Below, piece by piece: positions 1 to 5,649 of a stretch of 6,712 nt of DNA (positions are counted from its first letter, which is position 1; every line of letters starts with the position of its first letter). The stretch comes from Bacillota bacterium (GTDB lineage Bacteria > Bacillota > Clostridia > Acetivibrionales > DTU013), in NCBI GenBank assembly GCA_023415815.1, contig JAEZJL010000434.1, forward strand, positions 1 through 6,712, in the 5' to 3' direction. Position numbers and translations under genes: made by a program. Under the pieces are notes generated by a model, which saw only the letters and a list, made by a program, of their open reading frames with translations, was not told the DNA's origin and searched no databases.

Positions 1-1
1 T

Positions 2-370
2 CAATCAACACCGGAGGAACTTGCAAAATTGTACGCGGTTTACGAGCCGTTTGGCTTAACTTACGATAAAAAGCAGGATTGCTTTTATTATAATGGCAAG
101 CTGGTTCGGCAGTTTGTTGACGTATTAGCATCTAACGGTGAAGCCTTAGAAAGTGGAAAATTCAAAGGGTCTATGCGCAGCATGTCCAATGAGGAAGGAA
201 CCATTGATGTATATGCAGTTCGTGACTACTCTACTATTGACGCAGACGGAAATGGGGAACTCACAGGCGTTAAGGCTAGTAGTCAAGAGGAATTCGACAA
301 GCTGACGAAGGAAAGAGCCAACCAGCCGCCAAGCGACAGTATGCATAAGATAGGAACCATCAATCAATAA
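2..370 (+). CDS. C-terminal part of a probable M56/BlaR1-like membrane metallopeptidase (5' end outside window)
   Basis: The frame is open from the first bases of the window and ends with TAA at 368-370, so this is the 3' end of a longer gene; a TTG at 29 is in frame but need not be the start. The visible 122 residues are soluble and acidic, with no membrane segment. The stretch EPFGLTYDKKQDCFYYNGK followed by 'VRQFVDVL', 'GTIDVYAVRD' and 'SQEEFDKLTKE' resembles, from memory, the extracellular tail of clostridial M56-family (BlaR1/MecR1-type) sensor peptidases, often paired with a BlaI-type repressor and common as cargo on integrative elements. The HEXXH peptidase core, if present, lies to the left of the window. 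The segment DADGNGEL looks like a calcium-loop sequence but is too short to call a domain. A strong terminator follows the stop. The family assignment is moderate to low, the coding call is good. Confidence 0.6.
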   Translation, partial: QSTPEELAKLYAVYEPFGLTYDKKQDCFYYNGKLVRQFVDVLASNGEALESGKFKGSMRSMSNEEGTIDVYAVRDYSTIDADGNGELTGVKASSQEEFDKLTKERANQPPSDSMHKIGTINQ

Positions 371-454
371 TTTTGTTGCAAGCCCATCCACTAAAACACA
401 AACCGTTGTCTCAACGGCGGGATAAGTATATGTGCTAAAGCATAGCCGATTGTA

Positions 455-495
455 AGCGGCGGTTTTGAAATCAAAAATCAAAGCCGCCGCTTTTT
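455..495 (+). terminator. Rho-independent terminator of the M56-like gene
   Basis: A 14-bp stem pairs 455-468 (AGCGGCGGTTTTGA) with 478-491 (TCAAAGCCGCCGCT), one G-T wobble and no mismatch, around a 9-nt A-rich loop, and ends in five T at 491-495. It is 85 bp after the stop at 370. A smaller hairpin, CCGTTG-tct-CAACGG at 403-417, precedes it and has no T-run. The A-rich loop means it could also stop transcripts coming from the right, but the T-run favours the plus strand. Confidence 0.85.
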
Positions 496-586
496 GTTGT
501 CCGCGAGGGGCCGCCACCCAATCGTAGCGGTCAAATGCAGCAGAAGTTTCAATCCTATATAGCTTCAGAAAATCACAACAATTTAC

Positions 587-610
587 GGGCGGCAAATGCG
601 CCCATTTTTT
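587..610 (+). terminator. Possible second, weaker terminator
   Basis: GGGCG (587-591) pairs with CGCCC (599-603) across a 7-nt loop, followed after one A by six T (605-610). The stem is only 5 bp, so this could be chance. The surrounding stretch 496-615 contains no convincing gene on either strand; the long minus-strand frame through it runs antisense to the M56-like gene and has no family resemblance I recognise. Confidence 0.3.
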
Positions 611-615
611 ATGCT

Positions 616-894
616 TCATTGTGTCGAATACTTGGACAGGTCTATTTCCACCACATTTGTGTATCCCTGCTCATAGTACTCCTTCGCTTTCTTCATGGCT
701 TGCTGTGCGCTTCTTCCCGGTCGGTAGCCGTAGCTTGCCTCCGAGAACAGCGGCTCTAAGATTGGTTGCAGTATCTGTACCAATGCCTGTTGTAGCATTC
801 GGTCAATAACCGTTGGTACTCCTGGCTTCCGTACTCCTCCATCCGGCTTGGGTATTTCTACTCTACGGACTGGTTGAGGTTTGTACGTCTCCCT
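616..894 (-). pseudogene. Group II intron reverse transcriptase/maturase fragment (ltrA-like), broken at both ends
   Basis: Read on the minus strand from 894, the frame gives 'RETYKPQPVRRVEIPKPDGG', then VRKPGVPTVIDRMLQQAL and 'SEASYGYRPGRSAQQAM', ending 'VVEIDLSKY'. These are the conserved RT0-RT3 blocks of group II intron-encoded proteins (the PVRRV.IPKP, IPTVIDR..QQA, SYG.RPGRSA and DL.KYFDT signatures). An in-frame TAA at 895-897 closes the frame upstream. After KY the expected FDT appears only if one T is added between 627 and 628, so a single-base deletion shifts the frame into TGA at 616-618. The fingers/palm remainder with the YADD active site, domain X and the endonuclease are missing, as is the N-terminus. 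It cannot encode an active reverse transcriptase. No intron RNA domain V was recognised nearby. It is a scar of a mobile intron, next to the probable accessory segment on its left. Confidence 0.88.
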
Positions 895-945
895 TTATTC
901 TCCCGTTTTACTTCCTGCAGAACAGCCATGGCCGTTATCTCTCTG

Positions 946-1458
946 TCACAGGCCGGCCTTCTTTCTATTCTTTAAAGCTACGAACAGCAGCAGCAGCGTG
1001 CTTATGATAAAGATCGCCGCAAAGGTGGAATGAAGCGGTATATTGATAGACAGGTACAGCTGCGCCATTTTGTCGTCCGCGACTCCTGTCAGCACCGCTT
1101 CCTCCGCTTCATCCAGATCGGCTATGGAGAAAATCATCCCCACCCAGAAAGCCGCCAGGCCCGCTATAAATGCTATGACCCTGTCCCGCTTCAATATCAG
1201 GGACAATATAATCCAGATTATGCCGGACACCAGAGCAAGATAAAGAGGAATATCATATAGAGCGTGCGCATTGCTGGAATTGCGGAATACGGTGTAGGTC
1301 TGCCGGAGCAAATCCATATTCCCGGATTTGACATACCAGTTGAAGAAGCGTCCCAGCATAATCGAATGAGAAACCATATATCCCGCCAAAATACCTGTCA
1401 GAAGCGTCGTTGAGCACCAAAAGCCCCAATACAGCCTGTCGATAAAACTCTTTTTCAT
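946..1458 (-). CDS. Four-helix integral membrane protein, DUF1772-like
   Basis: Codes for 170 residues. Four hydrophobic segments are visible at about 11-33, 69-88, 93-113 and 139-161, with a polar loop (34-68) after helix 1 and an acidic loop (114-137, with DLDEAEEA) before helix 4; the tail is basic (KNRKKAGL), suggesting a cytoplasmic C-terminus. Size, helix layout, the TGILAG motif in helix 1 and the N.PLH before helix 4 resemble the DUF1772 (anthrone-oxygenase-like) group, but this is by eye and not secure. Biochemical role unknown. ATG at 1458 is preferred over an in-frame GTG at 1467 because AAAGGGTGG then sits at usable Shine-Dalgarno distance, whereas it would abut the GTG. It has its own consensus promoter and an operator-like double dyad. 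It lies 111 bp after the end of the gene at 1569-2051 with no terminator between, so read-through from that operon is possible. The RT scar begins 51 bp after its stop. Confidence 0.85.
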   Translation of the reverse strand: MKKSFIDRLYWGFWCSTTLLTGILAGYMVSHSIMLGRFFNWYVKSGNMDLLRQTYTVFRNSSNAHALYDIPLYLALVSGIIWIILSLILKRDRVIAFIAGLAAFWVGMIFSIADLDEAEEAVLTGVADDKMAQLYLSINIPLHSTFAAIFIISTLLLLFVALKNRKKAGL

Positions 1459-1491
1459 TTCTTCCACCCTTTCTACGAATACACATCAAAG

Positions 1492-1523
1492 AAGTACACC
1501 ATACTTTTAAGTACGGTGTACTT
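1492..1523. promoter_or_regulatory. Double-dyad operator at the transcription start of the DUF1772-like gene
   Basis: The 32-bp block is an overall inverted repeat with 14 of 16 pairs matching (arms AAGTACACCATAC and GTACGGTGTACTT). It can also be read as two 13-bp dyads 17 bp apart: AGTAC-ggt-GTACT (1510-1522, perfect) and AGTAC-acc-ATACT (1493-1505, one mismatch). It starts 4 bp after the -10 box, so it covers the expected start site: the classic place for a repressor. The GTAC-n3-GTAC form fits a TetR-type dimer pair (inference). No TetR gene is present in the window. Confidence 0.7.
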
Positions 1524-1526
1524 TTT

Positions 1527-1555
1527 ATTATAGTAGCAAATCCTTCCTCTGTCAA
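1527..1555 (-). promoter_or_regulatory. Consensus sigma-A promoter for the DUF1772-like gene
   Basis: On the minus strand TTGACA (1550-1555) and TATAAT (1527-1532) are both perfect matches to consensus and are separated by exactly 17 bp. The -35 box begins 13 bp after the stop codon of the preceding membrane protein gene. A promoter this strong, followed by an operator, suggests a gene normally held off and released on a signal. Confidence 0.88.
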
Positions 1556-1568
1556 CGAGTCTGTATAA

Positions 1569-2051
1569 TTATTTCGTCTGAATCTTCAAAAGCTCCCTAT
1601 AGGTTTTATAGCTGACGGAAAGGTGCCCTGCCGCAAAGATTACAGCTGCCGCCCCCATGAGGAGGGATCGCGCACCGGCAGCGTAAAACGCTAAATACAG
1701 GACAGGGCCTATTGCCATGGGCAGGGGGATTCCCGCCATTGGTGAAAAGAGCAGGCTGAAGTCCCTGCCCCTTGTATAATACCGCAGCCATCCGCAGTAA
1801 TAAAGTATTAAGGCCGCCAGCATCCCCGCGGCTGCGGTTATCCCCAGGGCTCCCTTGAAGGGGATGCCTGTGAATGCCGGTATGACAGTGAATCCGAGCT
1901 GCCCGAGCCTTTCTGGAATTTCGAGCGCGCGCATGCCTGCCCCCGCTTTCTCCCTGCCGGGGATATCGTGCGGAGGAAACGCCAGAAAGAGGATGTTTGG
2001 AATAAGAACGGCTAAGGATACCGCAAGGCCTTCTATATAAAAACGGATCAT
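1569..2051 (-). CDS. Small integral membrane protein, third gene of the padR operon
   Basis: Codes for 160 residues. Hydrophobic segments lie at about 8-25, 68-88, 105-125 and 130-147, with a weaker one around 52-64, so four or five membrane helices. A soluble loop (26-50) contains FPPHDIPG and a charged stretch ending IPERLGQLG. I do not recognise a named family. The start is fixed by context: its ATG overlaps the TGA of the ferredoxin gene as ATGA (2048-2051), and GGGAGG at 2061-2066 provides a binding site 9 nt upstream. Longer in-frame starts would run through the ferredoxin coding sequence and add a very basic leader, so they are rejected. Tight coupling to an iron-sulfur flavoprotein suggests it works with it, perhaps as a membrane partner, but this is inference. 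Ends in TAA with no terminator before the next promoter. Confidence 0.85.
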   Translation of the reverse strand: MIRFYIEGLAVSLAVLIPNILFLAFPPHDIPGREKAGAGMRALEIPERLGQLGFTVIPAFTGIPFKGALGITAAAGMLAALILYYCGWLRYYTRGRDFSLLFSPMAGIPLPMAIGPVLYLAFYAAGARSLLMGAAAVIFAAGHLSVSYKTYRELLKIQTK

Positions 2052-2830
2052 ATCCGGCCGCCTCCCATATCGGCGTCCTCTCCGGCTTTCCGTACCTCTA
2101 CCTGCTTTCCTCCGACCCTGACGCTGATCGCCCTTTGAGGGCAAAAAGCGGCGCAGCGCATGCATAGCTGGCAATTATTCCTGTGCACCGGCTTATCCTT
2201 CATATAAATATTATCCGCCTCACACTCCGAAATACACTGGCCGCATCTCGTACAAGCGCCGCTGTCGGTTTCGAATTTAGAAAGCCTGCGCATGAAGAAC
2301 CAGGGCAGGGGCGTGTTGAGGCTCAGGCCTGAAACAAAAGCGGAGCCTTTTTTCTCCGGCTTCCACGAAGCTGTACCCGAGAGCAGCTCATCCGAAAACC
2401 GCCTTATCTGTTGAAGCCCTTTTTCCGTCCGCTCTCTGTCGTTGTCCCCGTTCGAAGGCTCAAGCAGCATATTGTTCGGCATGCTTACTTCACACAAGCC
2501 TGCGATTTTGAAGCCCCTGGATGAAAGAAGGCGGTACAGCGGGTTTATCATGCCCGACGATTCATTCATGGTCGCAAGGACGAACGCCGGGATGTCCCGT
2601 ACTTTGGGCAGACTCTTCATAGCCTTCCATACCATAGGCGATACCGACTGTGTGTTGATCGGAAAGGCGAAGCCCACCGCCGTACCGGCCGGAGGTATTT
2701 TAAATTCCGCCCCAACCAGCCTCTTAAGCTCTGTTTCCACTCCTCTTTCTTCAAAATGCTTCTTCATTGCCATGACAGCCGCCAATGTATTACCGGTACC
2801 GCTAAAATAATAGATTTCAACCTTTTTCAT
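2048..2830 (-). CDS. Flavodoxin-2x[4Fe-4S] ferredoxin fusion protein, EFR1-like
   Basis: Codes for 260 residues, cytoplasmic. The N-terminal part is a flavodoxin-like fold: strand KKVEIYYF followed by the phosphate-binding loop SGTGNT (residues 10-15), then FAFPINTQSVSPMVWKAM (about 55-72), a typical second FMN contact region. The C-terminal part has two bacterial [4Fe-4S] motifs: Cys193, 196, 199 and 203 (CTRCGQCISEC) and Cys220, 223, 226 and 230 followed by Pro (CQLCMRCAAFCP). This matches the 'EFR1 family ferrodoxin' layout seen in anaerobes; it should pass electrons between FMN and iron-sulfur clusters, substrate unknown. The start at 2830 is chosen because AAGGAG (2840-2845) lies 9 nt upstream and the flavodoxin strand begins at once; an in-frame ATG at 2902 would add 24 unrelated residues. 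Its first 14 bp overlap the end of padR, and its stop overlaps the next start, so all three genes are translationally coupled. Confidence 0.93.
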   Translation of the reverse strand: MKKVEIYYFSGTGNTLAAVMAMKKHFEERGVETELKRLVGAEFKIPPAGTAVGFAFPINTQSVSPMVWKAMKSLPKVRDIPAFVLATMNESSGMINPLYRLLSSRGFKIAGLCEVSMPNNMLLEPSNGDNDRERTEKGLQQIRRFSDELLSGTASWKPEKKGSAFVSGLSLNTPLPWFFMRRLSKFETDSGACTRCGQCISECEADNIYMKDKPVHRNNCQLCMRCAAFCPQRAISVRVGGKQVEVRKAGEDADMGGGRI

Positions 2831-3404
2831 TTTTTTCAGCTCCTTCCATACCCCGGTTCCTATTCCCGAGGCTTTGCAATACTTCCGCACACCACTCGCC
2901 ATAGGCCTTACACACCTTCTGGCCGAAGTGCAGTACCATCAGCACTTCCTCATGATTATCATGCATATCGATGTGCTGCCGTATCTCCTTTTCAAACGTA
3001 TTGAACATCTCCTGCTGCTTCCTGTGCGTCATCTCGAATTCCCTTATATGACCGATCATAACAGTCGGATCAAGCAGATTGGAAAAATAAAGCTTGAGCA
3101 GTATTTCAAACCTTACGATTTCCTTTTCTACAGGCTTTGCCAGCCAGCTCTTCAAAGCGTCCAGTCCTGCGGGCGTTATGCTGAATACCTTGCGCTCTTT
3201 TCCGCCCTCACTACCCTTCTTCTCCATTTCAACCAGACCCTCGCCTTCCAGCCTTGCCAACTCAGGGTAAATCTGTCCGAAGCTCTCGTTCCAGAAATGC
3301 GAAAACCTCGCGTCCACTATCCGCTTGATCTCATAGCCTGAAAGCGGCTCCTCGCTCAATAGTCCCAAAATCAAAAACCGTGTTTTGTTTCCTGGCTGCC
3401 GCAT
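2817..3404 (-). CDS. PadR-family transcriptional regulator, first gene of the operon
   Basis: Codes for 195 residues. The N-terminal winged helix is clear: 'FLILGLLSEEPLSGYEIKR' (10-28), 'SFGQIYPELARLEGEGLV' (41-58), then a basic wing and 'FSITPAGLDALKSWL', the PadR (PF03551) pattern. The C-terminal half, from about 90, is a charged alpha-helical region (REFEMTHRKQQEMFNTFEKE) like the Vir_act_alpha_C dimerisation domain (PF10400). PadR proteins are usually repressors that also respond to small molecules or stress. ATG at 3404 is preceded by AAGGGG (3416-3421). The promoter and a perfect inverted repeat lie just upstream, so autorepression of the whole operon is likely. The last 14 bp contain the start of the ferredoxin gene. 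The C-terminal tail (NRNRGMEGAEKNEKG) is low-complexity and probably exists to carry that overlap. Confidence 0.93.
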   Translation of the reverse strand: MRQPGNKTRFLILGLLSEEPLSGYEIKRIVDARFSHFWNESFGQIYPELARLEGEGLVEMEKKGSEGGKERKVFSITPAGLDALKSWLAKPVEKEIVRFEILLKLYFSNLLDPTVMIGHIREFEMTHRKQQEMFNTFEKEIRQHIDMHDNHEEVLMVLHFGQKVCKAYGEWCAEVLQSLGNRNRGMEGAEKNEKG

Positions 3405-3430
3405 GATTTCTCAGTCCCCTTGCTATATCT

Positions 3431-3459
3431 TTAAAATATATCTTTCAGATATATTTTAA
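3431..3459. promoter_or_regulatory. Perfect inverted repeat, probable PadR operator
   Basis: TTAAAATATATCT (3431-3443) and AGATATATTTTAA (3447-3459) are exact inverted copies with a 3-bp spacer (ttc). A third TATATCT half-site at 3424-3430 lies on the gene side. The repeat spans the -10 box and likely start site of the padR promoter. AT-rich dyads of ATATATC/GATATAT type are in keeping with PadR-family operators. That the adjacent PadR protein binds it is inference. Confidence 0.78.
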
Positions 3460-3481
3460 TATAAAACGGATCACGGGTCAA
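3453..3481 (-). promoter_or_regulatory. Promoter of the padR-ferredoxin-membrane protein operon
   Basis: On the minus strand TTGACC (3476-3481) and TAAAAT (3453-3458) each differ from consensus by one base and are 17 bp apart. The -10 box is inside the right arm of the inverted repeat, so binding there would block RNA polymerase. The rest of the 149-bp gap (3482-3553) between this promoter and the end of the WYL gene holds two 10-bp palindromes but no convincing terminator for the WYL gene. Confidence 0.75.
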
Positions 3482-3553
3482 ATACAGAATATTCTATATT
3501 ATCCACTTTTAATCCGGATTATTCGGCACAAAAGAAAGGGCGAAAAGGGCGGT

Positions 3554-4522
3554 TCAGTTCATCTCATTGTCAGCAGCCGAGTATTTTTCCAAGACATTTT
3601 CAATCCGCTGCTTTACATGATTTCTAAGCTCCGCCGGTTTTAATATTTCGGCATGCCATAATATTTCAACAGCCTCGTTACACGCAAATTCATATTTATG
3701 CATATTGATTCTTGCAAAAACGTATCCGTCCTTTTCCTCTGTTTCATAAACCTCAAGCTTCTTTAAAATGCCGCTGTCGCACTTTTGCAGTTTTATAAGC
3801 ACCGGATACCGTTCATTTTCGGCGCATTTGTCTTTAAAGCTTTTTTCGCTGTCTTTCCAATACCGCTCCAGGTTAAAGCCGGACGGAGGCTGAAAAGCAG
3901 CGTCTGTTATTTCGGCTCTGATAATACGATCGCATTTAAAGGTTTTAACCGCGCCGCTTTTTGGACAGAAGGCGACCAGATACCACTCCATATCCTTCAC
4001 TACCAGACCGTATGGCCAAAGCTCTCTTTCGGAGGCTTTATCATTGACTTTGCGGTACGCGATCCGAAGCTTTTTCGAGCTCCAGACCGCTTTCCTTAAA
4101 GTCTCCAGGCACTGCGTATCCGGGCGCTTGTCCCACCACGGGGATTCGTCGAAATAAAACCTCTCCTTAGCGGCTTTAATATCCCCGCCATACTCGGGAG
4201 GGAGTATTTTCTCCAGCTTTACCAACGCGTTTTTTAAATTCTGCCCTGTGTCGCCTTTATACATGGCTGCTCCGGTCAGGTATAAATTAACGGCATCGTC
4301 ATCCCGCAAATTATACAGCTTTGCCGAATACCCCTCCATAAAATAAAAGCCTCCGTTAGGACCTGTCGTCGTGGCAATAGGGATACCCGCCTGGCATAAT
4401 ATTTCAACATCCCGGTATATGGTCCGGATAGAGGTTTCCAGTGCTGACGCGAGTTCTTTCGCTTTTATCTGTCCTCTCGACTCTATTAATAATAGAATGG
4501 CAATTAATCGATGTAACCTCAT
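3554..4522 (-). CDS. WYL-domain transcriptional regulator (YafY-type, HTH_11)
   Basis: Codes for 322 residues, the usual length for the family. The N-terminal HTH_11 winged helix is at 1-60, with recognition helix SIRTIYRDVEIL (31-42) and a wing ending GPNGGFYF. The WYL domain (PF13280) spans about 138-210: 'LRKAVWSSKKLRIAYRK' opens it, 'LWPYGLVVKDMEWYLVAFC' carries the W-Y-L signature at 180-182, and 'VKTFKCDRIIRAEIT' closes it. A WCX-type C-terminal domain follows (about 235-315). WYL domains sense nucleic-acid or small nucleotide-like ligands in the few characterised cases; the ligand here is unknown. The start at 4522 is the only one that gives the canonical N-terminus, although its Shine-Dalgarno is weak (GGACGAAGAG), suggesting low expression. 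It is divergent from the oxidoreductase gene across 117 bp that contain a perfect palindrome, so autoregulation and control of that neighbour are likely. Confidence 0.94.
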   Translation of the reverse strand: MRLHRLIAILLLIESRGQIKAKELASALETSIRTIYRDVEILCQAGIPIATTTGPNGGFYFMEGYSAKLYNLRDDDAVNLYLTGAAMYKGDTGQNLKNALVKLEKILPPEYGGDIKAAKERFYFDESPWWDKRPDTQCLETLRKAVWSSKKLRIAYRKVNDKASERELWPYGLVVKDMEWYLVAFCPKSGAVKTFKCDRIIRAEITDAAFQPPSGFNLERYWKDSEKSFKDKCAENERYPVLIKLQKCDSGILKKLEVYETEEKDGYVFARINMHKYEFACNEAVEILWHAEILKPAELRNHVKQRIENVLEKYSAADNEMN

Positions 4523-4559
4523 CTTTACTCTTCGTCCAATTACAATTTATTAAAACCAT

Positions 4560-4587
4560 CTTATAATTTATGACAACATGTTGTCAA
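4560..4587 (-). promoter_or_regulatory. Probable promoter of the WYL regulator gene
   Basis: On the minus strand a perfect TTGACA (4582-4587) precedes TATAAG (4560-4565, five of six consensus) with a 16-bp spacer. The -35 box and most of the spacer are inside the palindrome at 4571-4586, so a bound protein would occlude it. Confidence 0.6.
4571..4586. promoter_or_regulatory. Perfect 16-bp palindrome, probable operator shared by divergent genes
   Basis: TGACAACATGTTGTCA is a perfect palindrome with no spacer. It overlaps the -35 boxes of both divergent promoters. The location makes it the best candidate binding site for the adjacent WYL regulator, a dimer-binding HTH protein. The assignment of protein to site is inference. 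Confidence 0.8.
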
Positions 4588-4609
4588 CAAAATTCAGGTA
4601 TGATTATAG
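4581..4609 (+). promoter_or_regulatory. Probable promoter of the oxidoreductase gene
   Basis: TTGTCA (4581-4586) and TTATAG (4604-4609) are 17 bp apart. The -35 box is the right half of the palindrome. A TATGAT at 4599-4604 is a better -10 box on its own but would leave only a 12-bp spacer. The -10 is weak, so activation rather than simple repression is possible. Confidence 0.5.
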
Positions 4610-4639
4610 CATATTTATTAAGACGAGGGGAGAGAAATC

Positions 4640-5569
4640 ATGAAGGTCGGAATTTTAGGGACAGGGTTTGGCGCCTACCATGCAAGCGTTTATAAAAAGC
4701 ATGCTTCCGTTGAATCCATAAGGATTTTTGGTAGAAATGAGGAAAAGCTGGATAAAGTCAAGTCGGAGCTGGATATCGAGGTCACGGGCAGTATTGACGA
4801 CATCTTGAACGACCCGTGTATCGATCTGGTTGATGTCTGCCTGCCGAGTAATCTGCACAGAGAGTATGTTATTAAAGCTCTGGAGAAGGGGAAAAATGTT
4901 TTTTGTGAAACTCCGGTTTGTATAAGCCTCGAGGATGCGGAAGCCGTTGAGAAAGCTGAAAAGCAGTACGGCAAAAGGGTATTTGTGGATTTGTTCCTAT
5001 TGTTTGATCCTGCATACCGCTATATACATGAAATCGTAAATAGCGGCGCAATGGGAAAACTGAAAGCAATACAGGTTGAAAGAAAGACCGCTCCTGTCTG
5101 GGGGAGCCTGGGGCTGGACAAAATAGTAACCAATCTCATGATACATGATATTGATTTTATTGCATGGATACTGGGTGTGCCTGATGAAATTAAAGCTGTC
5201 GGAGCCGCCAAAGGTGAAAACGAGTCGTGCGTAAGCGCTTTTTTAACGTATAAAAACTCAATTGCCGAGGTTACAGGCTCTTCCATGATGCCTATGGGCT
5301 ATCCTTTTACCCAGGGCTATGACGCCGTCTTTGAAGGCGGAGCTGTAAAATATCATGAAGAATATTACGAAAGCGGTATTGTAAAACAAACGATAGAATA
5401 CACTGCCTCCGGAAAAAGGGAAATCATCTTGCAGCAAGCCGTTCCCTGGGAGGAAGCAATAAGCCATGTGATAGAATGCTGTAAGAGGGATATTGAAACC
5501 ACCTTAAGCATAAAAAGTGCCGTAGCCTCTTTGAAAATAGCGCATAAAATAACGGACCTGATTAAATAA
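4640..5569 (+). CDS. Gfo/Idh/MocA-family NAD(P)-dependent oxidoreductase, atypical ETP active-site motif
   Basis: Codes for 309 residues, slightly short for the family (about 310-390). The N-terminal Rossmann fold is clear: GILGTGFGAYHA (4-15) binds the dinucleotide, and 'IDLVDVCLPSNLHREYVIKA' (61-80) is the conserved strand and P-x-x-x-H turn. The family's EKP motif is replaced by Glu90-Thr91-Pro92 (FCETPVC), so the lysine that contacts cofactor and substrate is absent. The C-terminal alpha/beta domain has HDIDFIAWILG, with His169, Asp170 and Asp172 in the usual catalytic helix position. Members oxidise or reduce sugars, inositols and related polyols; the substrate here is unknown. The start at 4640 follows GAGGGGAG at good distance. 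It is divergent from the WYL regulator, its likely controller, and appears monocistronic. A small CTTTAT/ATAAAG hairpin follows the stop but has no T-run, so no plus-strand terminator is called. Confidence 0.92.
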   Translation: MKVGILGTGFGAYHASVYKKHASVESIRIFGRNEEKLDKVKSELDIEVTGSIDDILNDPCIDLVDVCLPSNLHREYVIKALEKGKNVFCETPVCISLEDAEAVEKAEKQYGKRVFVDLFLLFDPAYRYIHEIVNSGAMGKLKAIQVERKTAPVWGSLGLDKIVTNLMIHDIDFIAWILGVPDEIKAVGAAKGENESCVSAFLTYKNSIAEVTGSSMMPMGYPFTQGYDAVFEGGAVKYHEEYYESGIVKQTIEYTASGKREIILQQAVPWEEAISHVIECCKRDIETTLSIKSAVASLKIAHKITDLIK

Positions 5570-5609
5570 AGGACTTGATAAAATAAAGGGCTTTATTCAA
5601 TAAAGAGCT

Positions 5610-5639
5610 AAAAGCAGCCGATGGCAGACCGGCTTCTGC
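5610..5639 (-). terminator. Possible terminator of the HAM1-GNAT gene
   Basis: On the minus strand, just after the stop at 5650, AGCCG pairs with CGGCT across a 9-nt loop and is followed by GCTTTT. An alternative GCAGA/TCTGC pairing overlaps it. The stem is short, so the call is weak. It lies in the 80-bp gap between two convergent genes. Confidence 0.3.
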
Positions 5640-5649
5640 AAAGTCCCCT

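Noticed and set aside
206..260. EF-hand-like DADGNGEL in the M56-like tail
   Set aside because: A single partial loop without flanking helices; could be chance.
146..619. Long minus-strand open frame (157 codons) through the left region
   Set aside because: It runs antisense to the M56-like gene, crosses its terminator and shows no recognisable domain; its first codons are the frameshifted tail of the RT scar.
1253..1555. Minus-strand 100-codon frame beginning inside the consensus promoter
   Set aside because: It overlaps the DUF1772-like gene in another frame, starts within the promoter and spans the operator.
2874..3341. Plus-strand 155-codon frame
   Set aside because: Exactly antisense to the padR gene, which has clear family motifs; no start signal or domain on the plus strand.
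3486..3520. Two 10-bp palindromes, AGAATATTCT (3486-3495) and AATCCGGATT (3511-3520)
   Set aside because: Short AT-rich palindromes of this size are expected by chance; they sit upstream of the padR -35 box without a pattern relating them to the main operator.
5591..5605. CTTTAT-tca-ATAAAG hairpin after the oxidoreductase
   Set aside because: Only six A/T-rich pairs with a 3-nt loop and no following T-run on the plus strand, so not called a terminator.
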